Part shown: piece after piece, positions 8,808 to 17,367 of the stretch
Numbering within the stretch: position 1 is the first letter of the stretch
Layout: every line of letters starts with the position of its first letter
NCBI RefSeq assembly: GCF_050113715.1
Contig: NZ_JBNJQR010000005.1
Location: 248,001-312,000 of the forward strand
Source of the DNA: Brevibacillus_H ginsengisoli
GTDB taxonomy: Bacteria; Bacillota; Bacilli; Brevibacillales; Brevibacillaceae
DNA: 64,000 bases
Reading direction: 5' to 3'
Translations under genes and position numbers: made by a program
The notes under the pieces: model-generated
The model's input: only the letters and a program-made list of their open reading frames with translations
What the model was told of the DNA's origin: nothing
The model's database searches: none

Positions 8808-11800
8808 ATGGAAGGATGAGTCGATTCGCAAGCGAGTAGCGCTGTTGCTGCTATTTTTCCTGTTATTTGCTGGCGTAACAGCAGGGGTCAAAATGAATAC
8901 CGCGGTCTATCCAGATGAGGGATTACCGAGCTTCCAGATTCAAACCTCGGCCCATGGTTTGTTGCCGTTCGATGTGAATGAACAAATTACAATGACACTT
9001 GAAGAGGCTGTTCGTCAGATCGGGGAAATTGAGAAAATCACCTCGGTTTCACGGATGGGTTCGTCTTCCATTATGGTGAAAGTAAAAGCGAACAATTTGG
9101 ATAGCTGGAAATCTAAACTGGAAAAGCAAATCCAAGCCGTGTCGAAGCGGCTACCAGTTAGTGCAAGCGATATCCAGGTGATCCAGAACAATCTGCAAAC
9201 GTCCGAAATGGCCTACTATTTTCTGCACGGTACCGATCTAAATTCTTTGAATGAAGTAGCGGAATTTCAAGTGAAGAATCGCTTGGAACAAATTCTAGGT
9301 GTGTCGAAGGTGGAAGTTGAATCGCAGAGTGTCGAAAACAAAACAGAGATCGTCTTCCGTCCCTCAATGCTTCAAACCTATGCGATAACCCCTAGCGAGA
9401 TCATCAGTCAGCTGCGTGGACAAGGGGAGCGCAAGCAGATTGGCGAAGTTGGCGAGGGAAGCGACAAAACCTACATTCAGTGGGTGAATGCGCCTGAACA
9501 GCCACAAGAGCTAGGCAAACTGCCGATCTCGACGAGCAAAGGATATGTGCTGCTCAAGCAACTCGCGGATATTCGCGACCTGCGGGGCAGCCAGTCAGAT
9601 ACTTTGTCACTCTATAAAGCGGAGCCATTTATCGGAATCAAGATTTATAGCCAAGATTCCAGTAACCAACTGCGAATCCATTCACAGCTGCGTGAAGCTG
9701 TTGCGAAGCTGAATGAAGAAGCGCAAGGCCGATTTACGCTTACCTTGTTTGAAGATCAAACCCAGCTGCTCAGTAACTCCCTGCGAGATCTGGGGTTGTT
9801 TATCGCCATTTTTACTCTACTGTCTGCGGGTGTGGCCGCCTACTGGATGAAACAGACGTTAGCAGGTCTTGTGTGGGTGGTCAACATCCTTTTGGCTATT
9901 TCCTGGATGCTGGCGGGCTATTGGCTGTTCGGTATCGGTTTGAACGAGATGACACTGAGCTTCGGCACGATCCAGGTGCTCCTATTTTTAACCGCGGGGA
10001 TTGTCCTGTTCGCTCGTTATCGCGCATTGAACGAATGGAATCAATCAGCTATCGACGGTGAGACCAAGCGAGTGTTGGTACCCGTTTTGGTGGCTCAAGC
10101 CTGCTTGATCATCTTGATGGTGCCGCTTCTTTATACGGACATCATTCAGTCGGCGGATAAGGCCGCTTTCTATCTGTCGATTCCATCGTTTATCTGGGGA
10201 GGAATCGGGCTATTCATCGTGTATGGTCTGATCGTGCCTTCCGTTGTCATGATGTTGCTTCAGCCCTCCGCAAGACCAGCGGAGTTTCCAAGAGGCAAGC
10301 TGTCCATCCGTCTGGCCGAGAAGTGGAGAAGATTGTGTGAGCTACGCTATATGCCCTACATGCTTTCCTTAGCGGCAACGTTACTGATTGTGGTGTTTTG
10401 CAAGCCGTTTGTAATCACTCTGCCGTTTACTCAGTTGATTACGAATGAGATGGAGCTATCACTTGATATGGTGGAGGGTAGTACGATTGAGACAGCCTTT
10501 CAGACAGAGAAGAACCTGGAGGAACAGCTGCGCAAGTTTCCTGAGGTTCAGGACCTGTATGCGACTGTATCCAAGGAGAGCATGGTTCTGCATCTAAAAA
10601 CAATCGATCGATATGATCGCTCACGCAGCAAAGGGGAGTTCGACAAAGCCTTAAAAGACCTCCTGCTCCATACAGCACATACCAAGAATTTCGAATTGGC
10701 TGGCGGAGAAGACCAGGGTGAAAAGGTGGAGTTTACGGTCAAAGGCCCGATCCTTGCGACAACGAAGCAGGTTGCGGATCAATTGGCCTTCCGTGTTGCC
10801 CGGTATCCATTGTTCACTAGGCTGGCTTTCGAGAATCCTTTCATTACAGAAGTGAAAACCAGTTATGAAGGCAAGCTGCAACAGATTAATTTTCACCCAA
10901 GGGCCGATGTGTTGGCTAAGTATTCGATGAGTGAGGATGCGGTTCGCGCACAAATCCAAAGCTATCTGGGAGAACAGACAATTGGTCTTGCCCGCTGGGG
11001 TGAACAAGACACGATGATTACAGTCAAATTCCCGGAGAATGCGATGCAGCATCCCGACCAACTTCAGAATCTTCTCGTCCGCACCCCAGAAGGAGCCGTT
11101 CCGTTAAAAGATTTGGTGGATTGGAAGCTTGCTCCATCTGCGGAGGCTTACACACGCGAGGATGGGTTGTATGTCATTTCGGTAACCGGCAAGGTGAATC
11201 GTAAATTTACTTCTGCGGAAGGAGTCTATGCGGCCTTGCCGAGGATCAAGGATTACCTGACGCTTCCTGTAGGGTATTCGCTTTTAACGGGTGAGGATGT
11301 TCGCAAACAAGAGAAGGAGAAAGCGGATGAGAAGGATCTGACTTCCCGCATCCTAATCAGCGGATTAGCTGTAGTTCTGTCCTGCTTCCTTAGCGCACTT
11401 TTCTTGCGGCGTATTACTCCAGTTGTCTCTATGCTGCTATTTGTCCCCTTATTCGCTTCGGCTGGAGTGCTTGGTCTGCTCATTGTCGATCGACCGTTGA
11501 CCATGATGAGCATGTATGGACTGATAGCGGTTGTGGGGATCACCTTCCAATTAGGGCTATGGCTGATTGCTGAGCTAGAGCGAGAGACAAATCACGCGCA
11601 GGGACTGGAGCAAGCGAGATCGACTGCCGTCAAGCTCGGTCTGCATCCGATAAGCGCCGTCTTGCTTCTGGGATTATTGGCCATTCTTCCGCTCACGTTG
11701 GGCGTAGGGGAAGGAGAAGATTTCCATGCGCCGTTTGCAGCTACCTTTTCTTGTGGGATTCTGCTTGCCGGCTGGATACTTCTTGGCTTGCTTCCAGGAA

Positions 11801-12042
11801 TCTATCTCCCACTTGCCACCAGCTCTCTACATGAAGTTATCCAGAACATAGGTAAGCTTGGTTCCAGAGTACGGATATGGTGGATCAATGAACGAATCCG
11901 AAGACAAGATTCCCGCTCAATGAAACAACGGGAGCGACTGAATCAGCAAAAATATGAAGAGGCTCTAGAAGCCAAGCAAACCAGCCGTCCGATCAATACG
12001 TCGGAGCTAAGACCGGACGACTTTTTACCGTTAAGTAAATAA
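8800..12042 (+). CDS. RND-family transporter with degenerate proton-relay residues
   Basis: A 1,080-residue inner-membrane protein with the AcrB/SwrC layout: one N-terminal membrane helix (about 12-30), a large external loop, a helix cluster at about 330-490, a second external loop, and a final cluster at about 845-1,010. Partner of the adaptor gene it overlaps. Unusually, the TM4 segment that normally reads LVDDAIVVVEN is here LFLTAGIVLFA (near 395-405), so the paired aspartates of the proton relay are absent. The TM10 segment (VVGITFQLGLWLI) also lacks the usual NN. Transport could still be driven in another way, or the protein may have lost pump activity. No outer-membrane channel is expected in this cell type. 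The substrate is unknown. Confidence 0.87.
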   Translation: MIKWKDESIRKRVALLLLFFLLFAGVTAGVKMNTAVYPDEGLPSFQIQTSAHGLLPFDVNEQITMTLEEAVRQIGEIEKITSVSRMGSSSIMVKVKANNLDSWKSKLEKQIQAVSKRLPVSASDIQVIQNNLQTSEMAYYFLHGTDLNSLNEVAEFQVKNRLEQILGVSKVEVESQSVENKTEIVFRPSMLQTYAITPSEIISQLRGQGERKQIGEVGEGSDKTYIQWVNAPEQPQELGKLPISTSKGYVLLKQLADIRDLRGSQSDTLSLYKAEPFIGIKIYSQDSSNQLRIHSQLREAVAKLNEEAQGRFTLTLFEDQTQLLSNSLRDLGLFIAIFTLLSAGVAAYWMKQTLAGLVWVVNILLAISWMLAGYWLFGIGLNEMTLSFGTIQVLLFLTAGIVLFARYRALNEWNQSAIDGETKRVLVPVLVAQACLIILMVPLLYTDIIQSADKAAFYLSIPSFIWGGIGLFIVYGLIVPSVVMMLLQPSARPAEFPRGKLSIRLAEKWRRLCELRYMPYMLSLAATLLIVVFCKPFVITLPFTQLITNEMELSLDMVEGSTIETAFQTEKNLEEQLRKFPEVQDLYATVSKESMVLHLKTIDRYDRSRSKGEFDKALKDLLLHTAHTKNFELAGGEDQGEKVEFTVKGPILATTKQVADQLAFRVARYPLFTRLAFENPFITEVKTSYEGKLQQINFHPRADVLAKYSMSEDAVRAQIQSYLGEQTIGLARWGEQDTMITVKFPENAMQHPDQLQNLLVRTPEGAVPLKDLVDWKLAPSAEAYTREDGLYVISVTGKVNRKFTSAEGVYAALPRIKDYLTLPVGYSLLTGEDVRKQEKEKADEKDLTSRILISGLAVVLSCFLSALFLRRITPVVSMLLFVPLFASAGVLGLLIVDRPLTMMSMYGLIAVVGITFQLGLWLIAELERETNHAQGLEQARSTAVKLGLHPISAVLLLGLLAILPLTLGVGEGEDFHAPFAATFSCGILLAGWILLGLLPGIYLPLATSSLHEVIQNIGKLGSRVRIWWINERIRRQDSRSMKQRERLNQQKYEEALEAKQTSRPINTSELRPDDFLPLSK

Positions 12043-12056
12043 GCAATATGGACCTT

Positions 12057-12096
12057 AAAACACGCTAGCTAGAATTGATGCTGGCGTGTTTTGTTT
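12057..12096 (+). terminator. Terminator of the RND operon
   Basis: AAAACACGC..GCGTGTTTT stem with an extra inner GCTAGC/GCTGGC pairing, followed by GTTTA. Confidence 0.75.
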
Positions 12097-12124
12097 ACAT
12101 AATCGATCGGGGGAGTGATTAGAG

Positions 12125-12934
12125 ATGAGACCCATCAGAAGAGGTCGAATCAGAACGGCACTTGGAATTACGTATTATCGAATGAAACGCTACTTCACTT
12201 GGCTGGTCGATTCGAAAAAATACGCGAGAAAGCTTGTTTCCCAACCGCTTCCTCATCTGATCTTTTCCCATCAATCAGTATTGCGACGTCCCTTACGCAA
12301 TGTGGAGATGTGGATGCAAGAGAACAAGATCATTAACTTGCAAATAGCCGTTAAACAATTAAATGGTGTAGTCATTCGACCAGGAGAGACTTTTTCCTAT
12401 TGGAGATGTATAGGGAAACCTACACGGCGCAAGGGCTATGTAGAAGGAATGATTCTTTCACATGGACAAGTAGTTTCAGGTGTCGGCGGAGGATTATGTC
12501 AGCTCTCCAACCTCATATACTGGATGACCTTGCATACTCCGTTAACGGTTACCGAACGTTATCGTCATAGTTATGATGTATTTCCGGATACCAATCGCCA
12601 ACAGCCTTTTGGTAGTGGGGCTACCTGCTTTTACAACTATCTGGATTTGCAAGTGAAGAATCAAACCAGTGACGAATATCAACTGCATCTTTATCTGACG
12701 GATACCCATCTGGTCGGAGAGTGGCGTTCTGTCAAACCAGCTTTGTATTCCTATGAAGTTTACGAACACGACCATTCCATTACTGCACAATATGGGGGTG
12801 GGTATGTCAGGAAGAATCGTCTGTATCGGCGTGTTTTCTCCCGAGAAATGGAACGATTGAAAGAAGAGTTTCTCACCGAAAATCATGCTATGATGATGTA
12901 CGAGCCATTACTGGGAGCTGGAAGTGACGGATAA
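12125..12934 (+). CDS. VanW family protein
   Basis: A 269-residue protein with the VanW signature: GETFSYW near residue 92, followed by GGGLCQLSNLIYW (about 121-133), and a C-terminal half rich in aromatic and charged residues. VanW proteins occur in some glycopeptide-resistance clusters and widely in Gram-positive genomes, but no activity is established. No signal peptide is evident, so it may be cytosolic. GGGGGAGTGA lies upstream of the ATG at 12125. A VanZ-family gene follows 26 bases later, so the two may be one transcript. No vanHAX-type ligase genes are present, so there is no basis for predicting vancomycin resistance. Confidence 0.85.
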   Translation: MRPIRRGRIRTALGITYYRMKRYFTWLVDSKKYARKLVSQPLPHLIFSHQSVLRRPLRNVEMWMQENKIINLQIAVKQLNGVVIRPGETFSYWRCIGKPTRRKGYVEGMILSHGQVVSGVGGGLCQLSNLIYWMTLHTPLTVTERYRHSYDVFPDTNRQQPFGSGATCFYNYLDLQVKNQTSDEYQLHLYLTDTHLVGEWRSVKPALYSYEVYEHDHSITAQYGGGYVRKNRLYRRVFSREMERLKEEFLTENHAMMMYEPLLGAGSDG

Positions 12935-12960
12935 GGGCTTATACATAGGAGGTTGGCGGA

Positions 12961-13467
12961 TTGACACGGCTTAATGTTCAGGAAAACAAACGAAAAAGAA
13001 TTTTCATCGATATCATCTTGGTTGCCTGTTTCTTGGCGGGCATCTTTTTTTCTTCGTCACAACCGTATGAGAAGCAGGATATGCGCGGAACCATTCGTCA
13101 TTATGTGAATATGCAGCAGGTTGAGGAGAAGTTTGGAAATATATCATTCCAGTACGGCAAAAAGGAGATTAGTGTCCAAAAAGTGGGACCGGACGGATTT
13201 GTAGAGTTCTTTGTTCGCAAAGGGACTCACTTTCTGACATTCGCTGCGTTTGGGGTGTTGTTTTATCGCCTGTTTCGGCATTCGTGCCAGACAAGAGAGG
13301 CGCTCGGCTGGGCTGGTTTTGTAACAGTTATGTTAGCTGTTATAGATGAATGGCACCAATCGTTCACACCTAATAGAACAGCGATGATTACAGACGTCGT
13401 TCTTGATACTACTGGACTTTTGTTCACTATGTTATTTATCGCGATTTTCCGTATGGTCAAACGATAA
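12961..13467 (+). CDS. VanZ family membrane protein
   Basis: A 168-residue integral membrane protein. Hydrophobic segments lie at about 15-31, 83-103, 112-125 and 145-165. The VanZ family motif is clear: FVRKGTHFLTFAAFG and later DEWHQSFTPNRTAM, followed by DVVLDTTG. The start is a TTG at 12961 with a full AGGAGG seven bases upstream, better than any downstream alternative. VanZ itself gives low-level teicoplanin resistance in enterococci; most chromosomal members have no proven role. Follows the VanW gene on the same strand. Confidence 0.88.
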   Translation: MTRLNVQENKRKRIFIDIILVACFLAGIFFSSSQPYEKQDMRGTIRHYVNMQQVEEKFGNISFQYGKKEISVQKVGPDGFVEFFVRKGTHFLTFAAFGVLFYRLFRHSCQTREALGWAGFVTVMLAVIDEWHQSFTPNRTAMITDVVLDTTGLLFTMLFIAIFRMVKR

Positions 13468-13621
13468 CAACAGACACTATAACAGAACGGATTGAATAAT
13501 GTAACAGAACAGACACATTATTCTTATATCATCTAAGACGGCTTAATGATAAAATTCATTTCGATCAAGCATATTAAAAATACGTGAAATATAACTAAGG
13601 CAGAAATGGACGTGAAGACAG

Positions 13622-15361
13622 ATGAAAGTACCTGTGGGAGTCTCGAATCGACACATTCACTTAACCCAGGAACACGTTGAGGCTCTTTTTGGAGCTGGAT
13701 ATCAACTTCGCAAATTAAAAGATTTAAAGCAATATGGACAATATGCAGCAGAAGAAACCGTCACTTTAATCGGGCCCAAAGGAAAAATCAGCAACGTACG
13801 CATTCTTGGACCTGTGCGTAAAGCTTCTCAGGTTGAGGTTTCTCGCACCGACAGTTATCTTTTAGGGGTAGATCCTCCAGTTCGTGACTCCGGTGACATC
13901 ACTGGCAGTGCAGGCCTCACGATTCAGGGTCCGCGTGGCGAAATCACTATCCAAGATGGCGTTATCCTTGCGATCCGTCATATTCATTTTTCTTTAGAGG
14001 ATGCGGAACGCTTTGGTGTGAAAGACAAGCAAATCGTCTCCGTAACTACTGACGGACAACGCTCTCTTGTATTGGAAAACGTACTATGCCGTGTCAACAA
14101 GGATTATCGTTTGGAGTTCCATATCGACACGGATGAAGCGAACGCCGCCGGACTTCGCAATGGCGTAGAAGTCGAAGTAATCGTTCCGAAAGATCATGAC
14201 ATGGATTACGTAGACATTCGCAAAAAAGAAAAACAACTGGTGCTCGTATTAAACTGCGGAAGCTCGTCTGTGAAATATAAACTCTATGAAATGCCATCGA
14301 AGAAATTGATTCTGTCAGACTACCTGCAAGAGGTCAAGCGCGATCAGTACGATGCGGCAATCAAGTCTGTCTTTGACAAACTGTCCCAATACGATATTCA
14401 CATCGTTTCTCACCGGGTCGTACAAGGTGGAGAATACTTTAAAGAATCCATGATTGTGAATGACGAAGTAAAAGCAGAGGTTGCTAAACTGGCACGCTTT
14501 GCTCCATTGCACAATCCAATCAATCTGCAGGGTGTCGAGATTGCTCAGAAGCTGTGCCCTAACGCGATGCATGTAATTGTTGCCGATACGTCCTTCCATC
14601 AAACGATGCCGCCTTCTTCTTACCTTTACGCGCTTCCTTATGAGTACTATGAGAAATATGGTATCCGTAAATATGGCTTCCATGGCACCTCACATCGTTA
14701 TGTGATGCACCGCGCTGAGCAAATCATGGAAACACCAAAAGAAAAACTTCGTCTGGTTAGCTGTCATATTGGTAGCGGTGCCAGCATTACGGCGATCCGT
14801 TACGGAGAATCCTTGGATACCTCTATGGGAATGACTCCGCTCGCCGGATTGACCATGGGTACACGAAGCGGTGACATTGATCCAGCGATTATTCCTTACA
14901 TCGAGGAAATCGAGAAAACCAATACGGCTGGGGCTATTGATATCCTAAACAGAAAGTCAGGTTTGTTGGGAGTTTCAGGTGTATCCAGTGATTTGCGTGA
15001 TGTGATGAAGGGTGTCGAGCAGGGGGATCCACGCTGCCAATTGGCGTATGAAATGTATACCACTCGTATTCACACCTATATTGGCCTATATTTGGCACGT
15101 TTGAACGGTGTTGACGGTATTATATTTACAGCAGGAGTTGGAGAGAACGATTACTTAACTCGTCAAAAGGTTTGCAGCGGATTAGAATTCGCTGGCGTCA
15201 TCCTCGATCAGGAGGCTAACCGTACAATTAAAGGAGAAGGTTTCATTAGCAGCCCTTACTCCCCAGTTAAGGTAATGGTCATTCCAACTAACGAAGAATT
15301 AGTCATGGCTACTGATGCCTATCAGTTGTATTTGAACGCTCCTGTTGAGGTTCACGTATAA
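13622..15361 (+). CDS. PduL-type phosphotransacylase fused to acetate kinase
   Basis: A 579-residue two-domain enzyme. Residues 1-200 are a PduL-type phosphate acyltransferase. They contain the zinc/active-site motifs SNRHIHL (8-14) and IRHIHF (118-123) and the conserved ILGPVR. Residues 206-579 are an acetate kinase with NCGSSS at 211-216, HRVVQGG at 264-270, FHQTMP at 325-330, FHGTSH at 353-358, GTRSGD at 413-418, GVGEN at 505-509 and a C-terminal NEEL. All residues normally needed for both reactions appear present. One chain could therefore convert acyl-CoA plus phosphate to acyl phosphate and then to acid plus ATP. PduL and AckA are normally separate proteins; no bacterial microcompartment shell gene is in view. 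The ATG has only a weak ribosome site. Transcribed alone. Confidence 0.92.
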   Translation: MKVPVGVSNRHIHLTQEHVEALFGAGYQLRKLKDLKQYGQYAAEETVTLIGPKGKISNVRILGPVRKASQVEVSRTDSYLLGVDPPVRDSGDITGSAGLTIQGPRGEITIQDGVILAIRHIHFSLEDAERFGVKDKQIVSVTTDGQRSLVLENVLCRVNKDYRLEFHIDTDEANAAGLRNGVEVEVIVPKDHDMDYVDIRKKEKQLVLVLNCGSSSVKYKLYEMPSKKLILSDYLQEVKRDQYDAAIKSVFDKLSQYDIHIVSHRVVQGGEYFKESMIVNDEVKAEVAKLARFAPLHNPINLQGVEIAQKLCPNAMHVIVADTSFHQTMPPSSYLYALPYEYYEKYGIRKYGFHGTSHRYVMHRAEQIMETPKEKLRLVSCHIGSGASITAIRYGESLDTSMGMTPLAGLTMGTRSGDIDPAIIPYIEEIEKTNTAGAIDILNRKSGLLGVSGVSSDLRDVMKGVEQGDPRCQLAYEMYTTRIHTYIGLYLARLNGVDGIIFTAGVGENDYLTRQKVCSGLEFAGVILDQEANRTIKGEGFISSPYSPVKVMVIPTNEELVMATDAYQLYLNAPVEVHV

Positions 15362-15470
15362 TCCAGTCAGATTGGACTTTTCAGAGGCTTGTACTCTCTG
15401 CTATACTTGAAGAATGAGCCTACTGAGGTTCTCGACACTTTTGTGAAAAGGTAAAAGGAGTGTAAACTTA

Positions 15471-15878
15471 ATGGCAGTAGAAGTGGGAAGCATCATTGAA
15501 GGAAAAGTGACGGCGATCAAACCGTTTGGTATGTTCGTTGCCGTGAATGAAACCGAGCAAGGCTTGGTTCATATTTCCCAAGTAGCGAATGGCTTCGTAA
15601 AAGATATTAATGATCACTTTTCCGTTGGAGACGCTGTGAAAGTGAAAGTGCTCTCGATCGATGATGCGGGCAAAATCTCGCTTTCCGTTCGTGCAGCATT
15701 GCCAGCACCTGAGCGTGAGGGCAGAGAAGAACGTCGTCATGGCGGTAACCGTGGTGGTGACCGTGGGAACAAACGCGAAAACGCTGGCTCCTTCGAAGAT
15801 AAACTCAAAAAATGGTTAAAGCATAGCGAAGAAAACCTCGCAACCATTAACAAAAAACAAAACAAACGCGGATTCTAA
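15471..15878 (+). CDS. yugI: S1 RNA-binding domain protein (general stress protein 13, YugI-like)
   Basis: A 135-residue protein with one S1 domain at residues 1-75 (GSIIEGKVTAIKPFGMFVAV, then GLVHISQV and GDAVKVKVLSID). A basic, glycine- and arginine-rich tail follows, with RREERRHGGNRGGDRG-type composition. Length and layout match general stress protein 13 of Bacillus, a ribosome-associated protein. An AAAAGGAGTG site precedes the ATG. It stands alone, with a good terminator after it. Confidence 0.87.
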   Translation: MAVEVGSIIEGKVTAIKPFGMFVAVNETEQGLVHISQVANGFVKDINDHFSVGDAVKVKVLSIDDAGKISLSVRAALPAPEREGREERRHGGNRGGDRGNKRENAGSFEDKLKKWLKHSEENLATINKKQNKRGF

Positions 15879-15891
15879 GCGTGTACATGAT

Positions 15892-15930
15892 AAGAAGAGG
15901 GACGTTATTCAGTTCCTCTTCTTTTTATTC
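15892..15930 (+). terminator. Terminator after the S1-domain gene
   Basis: AAGAAGAGG..CCTCTTCTT stem followed by TTTATT. Confidence 0.8.
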
Positions 15931-15982
15931 TCGGTAACTTCCAGATAATTCAATAAAAGTAAACGATAAAGGCGGGGTAGCC

Positions 15983-16549
15983 ATGAAACTGATAGCAGAG
16001 CATATTCATATTCGTCCTTTGGGAATAGAGGATGCGGAGGAGTTATTAGAGCTGCGGATGGTGAACCGGGAATTCCTTCGACCGTTTGAACCGATTCAAA
16101 CAGAGGCGCATTATACCCTGGATGTTCAGCGTGAGATTATCTCCAAGTCATCCCACGACTGGGAGCAAGGCATGTCCTATGGATTTGGTGTATTTCAAAA
16201 CGACACGAACGAGTTGATTGGGCGAGTCAATCTGAGCAATGTCGTTCGAGGCGCTTGGCAAAGCTGTACCCTGGGGTATTTCATGGATCATCATCAGAAT
16301 GGACAGGGTTTCATGACGGAAGCGGTCAGGCTTGTGCTGGAATTTGCCTTTGAGCATAACAATTTGCATCGGGTGCAAGCCGCTGTCATGCCTCGCAATC
16401 TGCCCTCCATCCGTGTCATTGAGAAATCCGGGTTTCTGTTCGAAGGACTTGCCAAGTATTATCTACATATTAACGGAGTCTGGGAGGATCATAACGTATA
16501 CAGCTTGACTCGTGAGTTCTGGAAGCGAGAATCCATGAATGGCAGGTGA
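15983..16549 (+). CDS. GNAT N-acetyltransferase, RimJ/RimL type
   Basis: A 188-residue acetyltransferase. It begins with IHIRPLGIEDAEELLELR, typical of the RimJ/RimL group. The acetyl-CoA loop region is GYFMDHHQNGQGFMTEA (about 93-109), and the C-terminal part has NLPSIRVIEKSGFLFEG, which is the conserved part of ribosomal-protein-serine/alanine acetyltransferases such as B. subtilis YdaF/YjcK. It would acetylate an N-terminal amine of a ribosomal protein or another small amine; the target is not visible. AGGCGGGGT lies upstream of the ATG. The next gene starts inside the TGA stop (GTGA overlap), so they are co-translated. Confidence 0.88.
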   Translation: MKLIAEHIHIRPLGIEDAEELLELRMVNREFLRPFEPIQTEAHYTLDVQREIISKSSHDWEQGMSYGFGVFQNDTNELIGRVNLSNVVRGAWQSCTLGYFMDHHQNGQGFMTEAVRLVLEFAFEHNNLHRVQAAVMPRNLPSIRVIEKSGFLFEGLAKYYLHINGVWEDHNVYSLTREFWKRESMNGR

Positions 16550-17367
16550 ACAGATTGTTGCAAGTGCTGTCGTTGAGCAATCTTATTCTTGAAACCGAGC
16601 CGCTTCAATCTCCGCAAGTCGACGTGGAACTTTTTACTATTACTTACTTGAGCCAGGGTTTGCGGGTTAAAGCCATGCTGGCCATCCCTCGGGGATCTGG
16701 TCCGTTTCCGGCTTTGTTATATTGTCGTGGCGGCATGCGTCAGATTGGACGGGTACGGAAGGAACGGATAGCCCAGCTCGCTTCTTTTGGATACATCGTA
16801 CTGGCCCCGCATTATCGGGGGAATGAAGGGGGAGAAGGGCGAGATGAGTTTGGCGGAGAAGATCGGCAGGATGTGTATTCCGCTTACGACATACTGAAGG
16901 ATATGCCTCTCGTGATTCCAGAGCGAATTAGTTTATACGGATTTTCTCGTGGCGGAATCATGGCGATGCTCGCCGCGATCGAGCGCGAGGGATTTTATGC
17001 GGCGATCGTGTGGAGTGGAGTGGTGGATTTGCTTCTTACATTCGAGGAGCGGCAGGACATGCGTCGAATGCTTAAACGAGTCGTGGGACATCCCGAGAAA
17101 CAACGAGAAGCGTATCTGGCCCGCTCTCCTATCTATCGGGTAGATGAGGTCGACTGCCCTGTTCTCATCATCCATGGAACCGAAGATCAGAATGTGGGAG
17201 TAGAGCATGCCAGACGCCTCGCGCAAGCTCTCGAGGTTCATCAGAAGCCCTATGAAATATGGCTAGCTGAGGGAGCTAGCCATTTGTTTGATTCCATGGA
17301 GATTAAAGAGTATACCTGTCGGATGTTTGACTGGTTAGACCGCTCGGCTGGGCTCCTTCGGAAGTGA
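16546..17367 (+). CDS. Alpha/beta hydrolase, prolyl-oligopeptidase (S9) type
   Basis: A 273-residue serine hydrolase. The nucleophile elbow GFSRGG sets the serine at about residue 133, HGTEDQNV near 207-214 carries the acid aspartate, and GASHLFDS near 245-252 the histidine. The cap is small and there is no signal peptide, so it is a cytosolic esterase or peptidase of the dienelactone-hydrolase/S9 group. It starts with GTG overlapping the stop of the acetyltransferase gene by four bases. Its 3' end overlaps the convergent histidine kinase gene by 33 bases, so read-through transcripts of the two genes would be complementary. Confidence 0.85.
   Translation: MNRLLQVLSLSNLILETEPLQSPQVDVELFTITYLSQGLRVKAMLAIPRGSGPFPALLYCRGGMRQIGRVRKERIAQLASFGYIVLAPHYRGNEGGEGRDEFGGEDRQDVYSAYDILKDMPLVIPERISLYGFSRGGIMAMLAAIEREGFYAAIVWSGVVDLLLTFEERQDMRRMLKRVVGHPEKQREAYLARSPIYRVDEVDCPVLIIHGTEDQNVGVEHARRLAQALEVHQKPYEIWLAEGASHLFDSMEIKEYTCRMFDWLDRSAGLLRK

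Noticed and set aside
12125..13467. A vancomycin-resistance cluster
   Set aside because: VanW- and VanZ-family genes are common in Gram-positive genomes without resistance. No vanH, vanA/B ligase, vanX or vanRS-type pair is next to them.
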